64,000 nucleotides of DNA, taken from Euryodendron excelsum. Its lineage: Eukaryota; Streptophyta; Magnoliopsida; Ericales; Pentaphylacaceae. The notes beneath the pieces are model-generated. The model was not told the DNA's origin. It did no database searches and saw only the letters and a list, made by a program, of their open reading frames with translations. The translations under genes were made by a program, and so were the position numbers. Numbering within the stretch: the first letter of the stretch is position 1; each line of letters starts with the position of its first letter. Location of the stretch: contig CM065379.1 of NCBI GenBank assembly GCA_033060915.1, forward strand, positions 29,377,318 through 29,441,317. Direction: 5' to 3'. Below, piece after piece: positions 23,583-34,158 of this stretch.

Positions 23583-23937
23583 CCCTAGGTTAACTTGACC
23601 CTAGTTACCTAACCCTAGGTTAACTTGACCCTAGTTGCCTAACCTTAGGTTAACTTGATCCTAGTTGCCTAACCTTAGGTTAACTTGACCCTAGTTGTCC
23701 AACCCTAGGTTAACTTGACCCTAGGTTAACTTGACCCTAGTTGATCAACCCTAGATTAACTTGACCCTAGTCATCTTAACCTTAGGTTAACCCTACCCTA
23801 GTTAGTTAAACCTAAGTAATCTTAACCTTAGGTTAACCTAACCCGAGTTAGTTAACCATAGGTCCTCCTAACCCTAGGTTGACATAACCCTAGTTAGTTA
23901 ACTTTAGGTTACCCCTAACCCTAGGCGAACTCAACCT
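23583..23937. repeat. 30-bp minisatellite in LTR B
   Basis: Repeats of AACCCTAGGTTAACTTGACC followed by CTAGTTGCCT, with a 30-bp step at first and more diverged copies after about 23740. D has a shorter version at about 41263-41470. Each unit holds a GTTAAC palindrome. It superficially resembles plant telomere repeats but is not TTTAGGG. Confidence 0.75.
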
Positions 23938-25296
23938 AGGTTAGTACACTTCAAGGTTCTAACTCTTGAACCATTTTCTAAATGATCTTTCAAATCTTCA
24001 AACTATTTTTTCCAAAACCTCCTACTCTTTTTGATTTCAAAAACCAACTCCATAAACTCTTCAAATGTTCTTACATTCCCTCTTCAAGACCTTTTCAAAA
24101 ATATTTTCAAAAAGTCATAAACCTAAGGTGTCCTTAGCCCTCTCATGGTTAGGGATTCCAAAGACAAGTGATAAATCAAGAACAACATCTAAGGTTGTCC
24201 ATATTAGGATTCCAAACCCTTAGCCCTTTCCAAAAACTACTTTCAAAAGTTAATTCATCAAAACATGCCTCCAAGGTTTTTGAAACGAGGCTTCAAAAAC
24301 ACTTCCAAGTTCTCTTGAGACATGCCGAAGCATTTTTTCAAAACTCCCTCAAGTTGATCTAAAAACATTTTCAAGAAACACTCCACCATCCAATTTCAAG
24401 TCAAAATTTCCAAGGCCTCCAAGTGTCTTAAACTTTTTCAAGACCACAAAGAGTCTTCAACTTTCAAAGACCTCAAAGTGTCTTAAACTTCTTCCAAGAC
24501 CTCAATGTGTCTTCAAGCTTTCCAAAGGCCCTAATGCACCTATTGTCTATCGAGCTCTTGCCCGAACTACGAATGACCTGATTCTCACCAAATGAGATAC
24601 GTAGGCAACCTAAAATGGTGCGGTCATAACTTTTATTTCAACCCCAATCCCTTTTTCAAAAAATTCCAATCAATTCAAAGTTTCTATTCCAAACTCTTTC
24701 AAAACCTCCATTATTTTCAAACTTCTTCCAAAACTTGCATCATGCATCATTCATCCAAAAAGTGATGACCAAATCCCCTTTTTCAAAGTTCTAAGGTGGA
24801 TATTAAGTGGACAATGGTAACTGGTTATCCTAGTGAGTGAACCAAGGGTGATTAGACATATAGGTACCGAAAGGGTGGGGTAGGGTGATGATCTTAGGAT
24901 ATCTTCCCTACACGTAACCAACCCCCGAACTTTAGATTTCTGTTCTCGAAAGACCAAAATGGAGTTATTTTCAAAAAGGGCTTAAACATTTCAAAAGGTT
25001 GCCAAACAACCTATTTTCTTAAAAACCCTCTCTTGAGGAAGTTTTCAAAAAATACCTTTTCAAAAACTCTAAGCTTAACCTTCAGATTAACGCTTAGTTT
25101 TAGGTGCCCTAACTCACCTTTATCAAGTTAGGTGGTGACTCCTATTTTTTTAAAAAAGCCCTTAGTCAAATCAATTTTCAAACCTAGTCGCACTTGTCCT
25201 TTTAGGATGACGAGTTCTAGTGACAGAGTTCTGTGCTTTAGAGTCTCCGAGCCGAAAGGACCTTGGACACCCCAAAAATCGGGGCGCGACAGATAG

Positions 25297-25910
25297 AAAG
25301 AAAGTGGGTGAAAACACCCCTCTCTTGTACGCTTTTGATAGGATTCCTGCATTCTTTAATAGGGCTTTGGGATGATGCTCATATCAACTTTCCATCTATG
25401 GTTGAGATCTTCAGCCAAGGCAGGGCAGGTAGATGCTTCTTCCAAGGTTCTAGGTGAGTTGGCGGTGATGATGTAATTGTCAGCTTTCTTGACCATCCTG
25501 CCTGTATTTGTTTGCTCCGTAGCTTCTCTGACAAACCAGTCGGGCAACTTGTCTTCTCCTAGCTTGATATGTCGAGCTCGGGGTTTTCTGCTTTGGCGTT
25601 CAGCTGTGGCTCGGTGTTCCTCAGGTGTACACAATGGGGGATTCTTATCACTGAGTTTGGACAGCTCCTGGTCAATTTTCTTCACAGATTCATATGCGAA
25701 CTCGTCTTCGGGGGTCGACATTTTATCGGGGTTATACCATAACCAGGCATAACACTGCTCCGTATCTTCGCATTCCATTTCCTCCCCATCCTTGTAATAT
25801 ATCTCTTGGCATGCAGCAAAACAAATCTTGTTGTTACCAAACTTTGTAATGACGTTGACGGTGTGGTCTAGCGGAGGGTTCGTAGCACCGTTCGGAGAAG
25901 GATTTACTGG
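25297..25910 (-). pseudogene. End of the gag-type ORF of element F
   Basis: Sense strand of F, downstream of the zinc knuckle. A 140-codon open stretch (25778-25356) ends KVDMSIIPKPY and a stop. Its tail DNYIITANSPRTLEEAS is matched in J by TNYTITANVSEALEEAF, and J also ends PY-stop (about 58300), so the stop is ancestral. Sequence just before (TVNVITKFGNNKICFAACQE) links it to the upstream gag frame. I do not recognise a domain. That the ORF ends here without protease or RT is the main evidence that the family lacks pol. Confidence 0.6.
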
Positions 25911-26612
25911 TCATAAGCCAATAATCTTGTTATTTATCAGGTCTTGAATCTTATGCTTGAGGGTCAAACAATCTTCAGTGTCATGTCCTTGGCCGCCTGA
26001 ATGATACTTACAGTTCGCTGCAGATTCAAAGTAATGAGGTAGAGGATTGGGCTGGGGTCGGGTAGGTATAGGCTTCAGATATCTGGCTACTAAGAGACCA
26101 AAATAGGTCCTGGTCTGTGAGCACGCAAGTTTAGTAAATGTTCGCTCTTTCCCACTTGTTATTTGAGGAGGTGTTGCAGATGTTTTTGATGATTGGGAAC
26201 CGAGCTTTGGTGAGATCACAACCGGGTTGATGGTTCGGGAATTGAAAGGGCTTTGGGTTTTATGTTTCAAAATGGGATAATTTTTGGTGACAGGGCCAAA
26301 TGGGTTGGGATGGTATCCATAGGAGAGATTATATAATCCATGGGTTTGGTTAGAGGTTGGTTTGGAAGGCATCCGAGCAAGACCCTCAGCCTGGGGAGGT
26401 TGTTGGTAAGCAATGGTTGAGGCATAGTCTTGGTCTTCCTTCTTCATCCTTTTTCGTCCATCATGGGTTTGGGCCTCCGAGGACTCTGCTTGCTCATGGG
26501 TTGCATGCGATAAGAGTGAAGATAGTATGCCTTCCATTTTGGTCATCCTGTGTCTGACTCCTCTTACCTCCGCTAGTAATAGAGTTAAGGTATCAAGAGT
26601 AAGTAATTTCAT
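25911..26612 (-). pseudogene. Gag relic of element F, Tat/Ogre-type zinc knuckle
   Basis: 233-codon frame on minus. It begins with a heptad-like segment (VRHRMTKMEGILSSLL, about residues 18-33). The C-terminal third carries ARYLKPIPTRPQPNPLPHYF and the single knuckle CKYHSGGQGHDTEDC followed by LKHKIQDLINNKII. That pattern (CxYH...GHDTExC..LK..IQ.LI) is typical of gag in Tat/Ogre-type Ty3/gypsy elements. The capsid domain expected between the two parts is not visible; the middle is short and Ser/Pro/Thr-rich, so the frame looks internally deleted. Two stops follow at about 25910. Without capsid it could not have built particles by itself. Confidence 0.75.
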
Positions 26613-26643
26613 GGGCGTTTCTTAGCTTTTGGCTTGTAAGACT

Positions 26644-26656
26644 GGGGGGGAGGGGG

Positions 26657-26731
<75 letters not shown>
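26644..26731. repeat. Poly(G) tract in the F leader
   Basis: An uninterrupted run of 72 G (26660-26731) follows two shorter G blocks. On the sense strand it is poly(C), just upstream of the gag frame, where it would encode polyproline. Shorter G runs occur within LTRs (20517, 31054, 46437, 51519). Length from assembly should be treated with care. Confidence 0.85.
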
Positions 26732-26732
<1 letters not shown>

Positions 26733-28180
26733 ACGAGGAGAGGTACCTGAAACCAACAAAGGAAAAGAGTCAGTGTTTTATCTTGACAAGTCTTTATGCA
26801 ATGCATGCTCTAGGGTGCCCCTCTTTAGGAGGGAAACTACACATGGTCTATTGGCTCACTTTTGGAGATAGGGGATTTGCCCCTGTATGCAGATACCTTA
26901 CCATCAGACAGGAACCTTTCCTTCGTTCATGCATTTATTCACTTACTCATTCACGGAAAATAAAGAAATACATTTAATTTCGGGTTTAATATACAAAAGA
27001 ATTGAAATACATTTAAACAGGGGGAGAGGGAACATGTTCCTTTGGGGGTTCCACCTATCTAATTTTACAAAGAAAACCCTAAACTACTCTTGAGTCTTCG
27101 GATTGGTCTTCGTTGGATTTCATGTCGAGGAGGTCGCTGAGAGACCATGTTGATCGATTGCCCCTTTTCTTCTTGACAATCCTATCTTCGTGAGCATAAA
27201 GGGATTGGGGCTCCTCTTATTGAATGAATTGAGGTGTATGCCATGAGTTCTTAGGATTACATGGGAACCCTTAGGGTTTGGATAGGCTTAATGCAAGGGA
27301 GAGTGAACTAGGTGTCACTCTCTTTGGGTTGATCATATGCGTGAGAATGCAGTGACTTGAGTTACTCAGAACTCTCGTCTTGACACGGAATATGGAATGC
27401 ATGAAAATGGATACATAGAGTATAAGGAGAGAGAGAATACAATTGAAGTAAACGTGCATGTATGAGCAGTTAGACATTCATTATAACAGCAAGAATACAG
27501 TCATTATAACAATAGGAATAGACAGGTATACATGAAAAAATAAGTGCAGTCGCCCTTTCCTCCATGGTTTTAAAAATGGTGCGCATGTCTTAAATCCGGC
27601 AGAGGTTCGGCTATGCATGGTGTCTATATGAGCATGAGATTGAGGGTTGACTAATGCATCCTAAAAAGGCTCGGTCCTCGGATCTTCAAACCTAGACCCA
27701 CTCCCCAAGGTGGTGCCATGATCGGTTGGTGATCCAAGCGGGGGAACCATCAAGAGGCATTAGGCGAAGAAACTGACACAACATCTTGCCCACAACCAGT
27801 ATACTGTTCCTCCTTTCTAACTAGAAAGGTCATATCAAGGTAAAATGCAACTATGCAGAATGCCGGTGCACATGCAGTGTGTGTGTGATTTTTGAAAGCG
27901 GAGGAAAGAGCCCAATAACTCTTATTCATCCTGTTCATCACATTCATACCTGACAGTTAAAATTTAAACAAAAAGTGCACCTACACAACAAAAATGCAAG
28001 AGTTAGTATGCGGATGGCAAACTTAATACAAGATAGTATGAATAAATGCATGTTTTTTTTTAAAACAATTTTAAAAATTTGGTTTTGAAAATTTAAAGTG
28101 AATAGGATTGAACAAGTTAATTGAAGACTCTACATAGGTGAAGGGTAAAAAGACATGACTACGGCCTAACCCTTTAAGTG
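26732..28180 (-). other. Leader of element F between PBS and gag
   Basis: About 1.45 kb with no recognisable ORF; AT-rich near the PBS. Ogre elements often carry an extra ORF1 here, but nothing similar is visible. Confidence 0.5.
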
Positions 28181-28198
28181 TCCCCAGCGGAGTCGCCA
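28181..28198 (-). promoter_or_regulatory. Primer-binding site of element F
   Basis: On minus, two bases (GC) after the 5' LTR end comes TGGCGACTCCGCTGGGGA. This is a PBS of the type reported for Ogre-like elements, thought to pair with the 3' end of a tRNA-Arg; I could not test the tRNA match. It marks 28201-33319 as the 5' LTR. Confidence 0.85.
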
Positions 28199-31100
28199 GC
28201 TGTCGTGCCCAGATTTTTCGCACTCGAGAAATACACACACAAGCGGAAAAAATACTGTACTCTCTCGTTAAAACTCATCCTTCTAGAAGAGTGAGTGCGA
28301 CTAGCTTTGAATTAAAAATTGGTTTGAATAAAGGGCTTTTAGAAAATATTTGGAGTCGCCACCTAACTTGATTAAGGTGAGTTATATCACCTAAAAAATA
28401 AGCATAGTCCGAAGACTACACTTAGGGTTTTTGGAAATGCTTTTGAAAATACTACCCCAAGAGAGGGTTTTTAAGAAAACAGGTTGTGTGGCAACCTTTG
28501 GAAAATATGTAAGCCCTTTTTTGAAAATAACTCCATTTTGGTCTTTGAAAACAGTGATCCTAGGTGCGGAGGTTGGTTACGTGTAGGGAAGACGCACTAA
28601 GCTATCACCCTACCCTGCCCTTGCGATACCTACATGTCTATTCACCCTAAATTTAACTATGAGAGCCTTCAACTAACAAAATGTCCAATCCTATCTACTT
28701 TAGAAAACAATTTTGAAAAGAATGATGCATGATATGCAATTGCAAGAGAGAGAGAGAGAGTTGGAAAATAGATTTGGAAAGAGATTTGAAAAGAAATTGA
28801 TTTGATTTTAGAAAAGAGATTTGAGAAGATAGATTTGATTTTGAAAGAAAGTTTTGGAGATTGAAAATAGAGATTTAAAAATAGAAATTTGGAGTTGGAA
28901 GTTTGAAATAGATCATGGAATTAGAAATTTGAAAAAGAAAAGTTGTGGAAATAGAAGTTTGAAAAAGATTGTGACCGCACCCATGAGGGTTGCCTACATA
29001 TCTTTTTGGAGGAATCAAGTCAGTCGTAGTTCGGACAAGAGTCCGATAGAAGGTATGATTGGAAGAAAGAGATTTTGATTGGAAGATTTGAAAAGATTTG
29101 ATTTTGGAAAGCTTGGTTTTAGAAAACCTAGACTTAGGAAAGAAAGGTTTCGGGAAGGACTTGAGATTCAAAAAGATTTGACTCAAATTTTGGACTTGGA
29201 AGATTTGAAAAGTTGAAATTAGGAAAGGTTCAAATTAGAAAAGTTTCGTTTTGGAAAAATTTCATTTCAGGAAAGTTTTGATTTAGGAAAGATTCAATTT
29301 AGGAAAGTTCCAATTTAGGAAATATTTTAAATTAGGAAAGTTTCCGTTTTAAGAAAGTTTTGAAATTGGAAAGTTTTGAATTTGGAATGTTTTGAAATAG
29401 GAAAGTTTTGATTTAAGAAAGATTTGAAAGTTAGAAAGTTTAGAACTTAGAAAGTTTCACCTTAAGAAAGTTTTGAATTTGGAAGAATTTGAAATTTAGA
29501 AAGTTTGGAATTTAGAAAGTTTGGAAGTTTAGAAAGATTTGAAAAGTTAGATTTGGAAAGTTAAGATTTGGAAAGGGTGGAATTAGGAAAGAATTTGAAT
29601 TAGTAAAGATTTAGAAGCTTAATGTTTAAGGAAAGATTTGAAAATTTTGGGAAACTTATGGTTTAGGAAGGTACTAGATTAGGAAGGAGTTGAATTAGGA
29701 AAGATTTGGGTTTGGAAGGATTGAGGTTCCTATTTCCTAAAATAAGGGATTGGATTTTGTTTCTAAAAAGAGATGTTTTGATTTTGTTTCCAAAACCGGA
29801 AGATTGGATCTAGTTTCCTAAAGAGAAGATTGGATTTGGCTTCCTAAAGGGAAGATTGGATTTGGCATGAATTTGGAAAGATAGAGTTTTAGAAACCCTA
29901 GATTCAAAAAGCTATAGTTTTGACATAGAAAAGGAGTTTTAGAAAAATATATAGTTTTGATGTAGAAAATAAGAGATTTTGAAAACCTAGGTTTTGATGT
30001 CAAAATAAGGAATTGGAAACTAAGTTTTTGGGGAGGAAAATTAGGGTTTCCTAATTGTTGGCTCTAAGGCTTAACTTAGGCTCTAAGGAAAGAGTTTTTG
30101 GAAAGTGAATTTTTAGAAAGGAAGATTTTCGGAAGAAAATCTTAGAGAGGAGTTTCTAGAAAGGGAGTTTTGAAGAGAGAATTTTTGAAAAAATTTTTGG
30201 AAGGAGATTGTTGGAAAAGAGTTTTTAGGAAAGAGATTTTTGGGAAGAGTTGTTTAGGAAGGAAACGTAAGGAGCGTTTTTGGAGACTGAAGTTTGAAGA
30301 AAGCATTTTTGGAAGGGAGCTTTTAGGAAGGACGTTTTTGGAAAGAGATTGTTGGAAGGGAGTTTTTCTAGGAAGGAGACCTAGGGAACACTTTTAGAAA
30401 GTGAATTTTGAGGAGAGTGTTTTGGTAAGGAGTTTTTAGGAAGTTTTGAAAAATAGATTTTTGAAGGGAGTTTTTAGAAGTCAATTTTGGAAAGGAATTT
30501 CGAAAAGGAGATTGAAAAGAATTTTTAGAAAGTATGTTGAAATAGAGGTTTTTAGAAGGAGAGATTTGAAAAGAAAGTTTTTAGAAAGTATATAAAATAT
30601 CTTACTTTCCTAAAGCGATTCTAACCATAAGAAAATTAGATCCACTTTAATGTTTTGAAAACAACAATGTTTTGAAAATATGGACCATATTGGTCACTTT
30701 AAATGTAATACTTTCTTAAAACAACCATAACCATAGGAAGACTAGAATCACCTTAGGATTATGATTTTGAAAACAAGTTTTGAAAAAGAAGGTTTTGATG
30801 CAAGTTTAAAAACAATGTTAATGCAAGTTTTGAAAACGAGTTTGAAAATGAATTTTGAAAGAATATAAGATCATGATATGCATAATGCAAAGAGGGTCGT
30901 GAACATACAAGGTTAAAAGCTTCACTACATAATCAAGGGGGTCGAGCCTACGTGGTCTCCAGTTAGACTAAAAGAAAGCCCTGACATGGTGACTCTCCAA
31001 TAGCCTAATCCTACACATGGACTGGGATTTCCCTTGTTTCAAGCATGTAAGAAGGGGGGGGGGGGGGAAGAAGATGGGAGATTAAAATAGAAGAAAACCC

Positions 31101-31497
31101 AAGTGGGTTAAGAGAGAGAAGAGAGGGGGAAGAATGCGTAAACGTAAATAAGAGGCCTACCTTGTGTCTTCTTTATTTTGCTTAGCTTTGCGCGCTTTGC
31201 TTTGCTTGTCTTACTTCAGTCCTCACTTCAATCTTCATCTTGATCTTCGAGTGTTTTCTTTGATCTTTCAGAGCTTCTGATTGCAGTACTTCAAGTCTTC
31301 AATGGAGGCTTTAGAGGTTAGTGTATGAGTGTATAGAAGTGTATGTGAGTGTATAGGAGGCTAGGGTTTGTGTATGGAGGCTAGGGTTTGGAAAACCTAA
31401 GGAGACTAGGGTTTAGAGAGGCCACGAGCTCTGTATATCGAAAAGTAGGGTTTTTAGATTGAGTTTCCAGACATCTTTCACGCTGGAGAAGGCACTG

Positions 31498-31505
31498 TAT
31501 TTATA
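31498..31505 (-). promoter_or_regulatory. LTR promoter TATA box (F 5' LTR)
   Basis: TATAAATA on minus, same context as the other family-1 LTRs. This is the copy that would drive F's genomic RNA. Confidence 0.7.
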
Positions 31506-31540
31506 GAGAACAAAATCACCTTGCACTAGGGTAAATTTCC

Positions 31541-31606
31541 TCTTGGCGCCACTAGGAGTGGTGCTAGGCCATTTTTTGGCTTGGCGCCACTACTAGTGGT
31601 GCCAGC
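31541..31606. repeat. GGCGCC hairpin pair upstream of the F 5' LTR TATA
   Basis: Two units (TTGGCGCCACTAGGAGTGG and TTGGCGCCACTACTAGTGG), each nearly self-complementary, lie 36 bp upstream of the TATA in sense direction. Confidence 0.65.
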
Positions 31607-33324
31607 AACTTAGGAAAGTTCATTAAGTTGGCAAACAATGTATCTTTGGAAGATTTGGGCGCTTGTACTAGTGACTACCATGCAATTTTTAGCCCGGTTT
31701 CACTAGGAGTGACTCTAGAAAGCCCGGGAAGGACTTAAGGGACTGGGAAGGGCTCAGACGGCCGAAAAAGGATAGGAACCCTTAGAATAGAGTCCCAAAG
31801 GTAATGGAATTAAAAAAGGAAGACAAGATTTGTTGGAAGGGTTGACCGGGCCATTAGGGGCAAAACGACCAACTAGATCAAAAAGCTGCCGGGACGGACT
31901 CAGAATGCCCCGGAAGAAGACTCGAGATTTAGAAAAATTATTTAGAATGTTCCCAAAGGCTACTGTCTTGATAACCAGAGCTGCTGTGGTCGGAAAAGGT
32001 GACCGGCCCACCATGGGCAAAACGGTCATTTTACACCGGGTTTGCCAGAACTTATTCGGAATGATCCGTAAAGATAAAGGAAGGTCGGGAATACTATAAG
32101 AAGCATTCTTGGGAGATTATCGGTTTGATACCCAAAACCGGTGTGATCAGAAAAAGGCGACCGGCCCACCAGGGGCAAAACGGTTATTTTGTACTAGGTT
32201 TGCCGGAACTGACTTAGAATGATCCGAAAAGATAAAGGAAGGTCAAAAATACTATAAAAAGCATTCTCGAAAGGTTACCGGTTTGATACCCAGAGCTGGT
32301 GTGGTCCCCGGGGCGTTCAGATGGCTGGGGGTAAAATAATCATCTTGATTGGAAAGCCTCGGAATTGGCCCGAAACTGACTAGAAGGCACCTAATTATGC
32401 TGGATCGTCTCTAAGATGATCTTGGAAGGGTGGACTTATCATTATGAGGACTTAGGTGTGTTCTCGAGAAACGTGCCAAAAAATGGCCCTAGGGGCAATT
32501 TGGTCATTTTTCACCAAAGTGGACTAGCAGGCACTGGTGTTGATGTGGGTTTGAGTGTTTCTGTCACTTTTACGGCGGTCTTGTGATACAAGGGTTTGTT
32601 GGCAATTCCCTATATCGACCTGCTTGCGAGTATTTTCACTACTTTGACGGTTGCGATGTTTGCGAGTACTTCCGCTACTCTGACGGTTCGCGATCATTCC
32701 TGAGGTTGCCTGATCTGGGGAAGCTACTAAAGGGACTTAGCGCCTGAGAAGCCAACTTTCTCGGAAGGCATGCCGAAACCTACCATCTCAAGGAATCAGC
32801 TTTCTCGAGAGAGGGATTGGAATTGGAATTGGAAAAGAAATTGGAAAGGGGTTGGAAAGGGGACTTACCGTCTTCTGAATGACATGCCTATTGGAATTGG
32901 AAAGGGGACTTACCGTCTTCAGAAAAACGCTCCTAATGGAATTGGAAAGGGGACTTACCGTCTTTAGAAAGACGCGCCTGATTTGAAATTAGAAAGGGGA
33001 CTTATCGTCTCCTGAAAGACATGCCTGATTTGGAATTGGAAAGGGGACTTATCGTCTCCGAAAAGACTCGCCTGATTTGGAATTGGAAAGTGGACCTACT
33101 ATCTCCAGAAAGACGTGCCTGATTTGGAATTGGAAAGGACAATGCCCCTAAGGGCATTTTGGTTATTGTGCCTCTATTTGGGCCTGTGGACCCACGAAGC
33201 GATGGATAGACAGGATTAGACTTAAAGAGTTGATTTCGATTGGAATACATCCATATTGACTTGAGTACAAGTCTGGACGGATCGTAGATTGCCGAGCGGT
33301 CAAATATGGGGTGCTTACGGGCTC

Positions 33325-34158
33325 AAGGGGCAGTTTGGTCATTTTTCATCAGAGTGGGCTAGCAGGCATTAGTTTTGACTCGATTTTTGAGTGTTTTTGT
33401 CACTCTAGCAGTGAGTGTGTGATGACTTGGTTTCCAAAGGTATCTCATCCTTTGGTAAACATGCCACGGCTAAGAGGTGTGTTCTGTCTTGTGACATAGG
33501 GGGTTTGTTGGCATTCCCAATGTCGACCTATTTGAGAGTGTTTTCGTCACTCTGATGGTTGCGATGTTTATGAGTGTTTTAATCACTTTAACGATGTGTG
33601 TTCATTCCAGAGACTACCTGATCTGGTGAAGTTGTTGAATGGTCTAATCGTCTCGAGGCCTTAGGTACTTTCTCGATCGACATGCTAGATAGCGGACATT
33701 CTACATTGGCGAACTAGCAGGCGCCAGAAGTGAACCGCTCTACCATCTCAGGGACTTGGGTTTTGTCCCGATTGACAGGTTTGAAGGGACTTACCGTTTC
33801 GAGGAGTTTTCTTGTTAAATGTGTCGTACTGGATGGACTTACCATCTGAGGGATTAACTTTCTCGAAAGACGTTCTGAATTGAGTTTGATTGGTCTGAAC
33901 TAGAATTGGAATTACAATTGAGGTTAAAATATAGACTTACCATCTCTAGGAAGACGTGCCGACTAGAATTGGACCGAGTAATACCACAAGGGCATTTTGG
34001 TTATTTTGCTTCTATTGGGCCTGGGGGGCTTGCGAAGTAGTTGATTTGATTGGATTAAGTCTAAAAATCCAGTCTAGGCTTGAATGTTCTGTGTCGATTT
34101 GAATGTGAATCTGGTAGGGCCGAAGATTACCGAGCGGGCAAAAATGGGGTGCTTACAG
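33325..34158 (-). mobile_element. Solo LTR G, segment holding its 5' end
   Basis: Continues G after the F insertion and ends GGGGTGCTTACA at 34158. It shows GGGGCAGTTTGGTCATTTTT, repeated GAGTGTTTT...CACTCT units and only one to two copies of the GACTTACCATCTC repeat. Confidence 0.88.

Larger units (their letters stand above)
15291..25291 (+). mobile_element. Solo LTR B (family 2), 4.9 kb, inserted in F
   Basis: Opens TGTAAGCACCCC and closes GGGGCGCGACA, flanked by exact GATAG repeats; no PBS or internal region, so solo. Excluding solo LTR C it is about 4932 bp. In sense order: short repeats around ACCAACACC (15530-15800); a palindrome-bearing repeat of about 208 bp (16262-16880); a 39-bp near-palindrome (17022-17060); TATA (17090-17097); leader; insertion site of C; a 30-bp minisatellite (about 23583-23937); a pyrimidine-rich tract; and a U5-like block (24550-25291) resembling family 1, including GGTGGTGACTCC near 25130. 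Its U3 differs from family 1 although the ends and U5 are alike. Confidence 0.92.
5091..33319 (-). mobile_element. Element F: non-autonomous giant-LTR retrotransposon, Tat/Ogre-like
   Basis: Minus-strand LTR retroelement: 5' LTR 33319-28201, PBS 28198-28181, leader, gag-type relic (26612-25297), B insertion, non-coding stretch, antisense PMD gene (11606-13397 on plus), PPT 10266-10249, 3' LTR 10248-5091. A perfect GGCTC duplication flanks it. Without the B insertion it is about 18.2 kb. The two LTRs resemble each other more than other family members; both share, for example, GTACTACCCCAAGAGAGG and a GA-repeat near 5637/28743. No protease, RT, RNase H or integrase motif is visible in the internal region. 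The zinc-knuckle gag, 5-kb LTRs and PBS sequence suggest the Tat/Ogre branch of Ty3/gypsy. With pol absent it would have depended on a related autonomous element. Confidence 0.9.
28201..33319 (-). mobile_element. 5' LTR of element F (5119 bp)
   Basis: Plus-strand left end TGTCGTGCCC; right end GGGGTGCTTACG, with the last base changed from A to G, followed by GGCTC. Contents match the 3' LTR: about 46-bp repeats (32845-33140), three units of about 158 bp (31830-32330), hairpins (31541-31606), TATA (31498-31505), G-run 31054-31067, purine-rich tract (29200-30600), U5 block (28201-28680). The terminal base change should affect only integration, not transcription. Confidence 0.92.

Noticed and set aside
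23583..23937. Interstitial telomere repeats or a CRISPR-like array
   Set aside because: The unit is 30 bp with GTTAAC and CCCTAG parts, not the plant telomere unit. Units are contiguous without unique spacers, and it is inside a plant LTR.
26609..26871. Frames encoding long polyproline or polyglycine
   Set aside because: They are translations of the poly(G) tract in the leader, with no conserved sequence either side.
1622..34158. One single retrotransposon of 32.5 kb with G as its two LTRs
   Set aside because: The 1622-5090 and 33325-34158 parts are successive, not duplicate, pieces of one LTR. F has its own perfect duplication, PBS and PPT.
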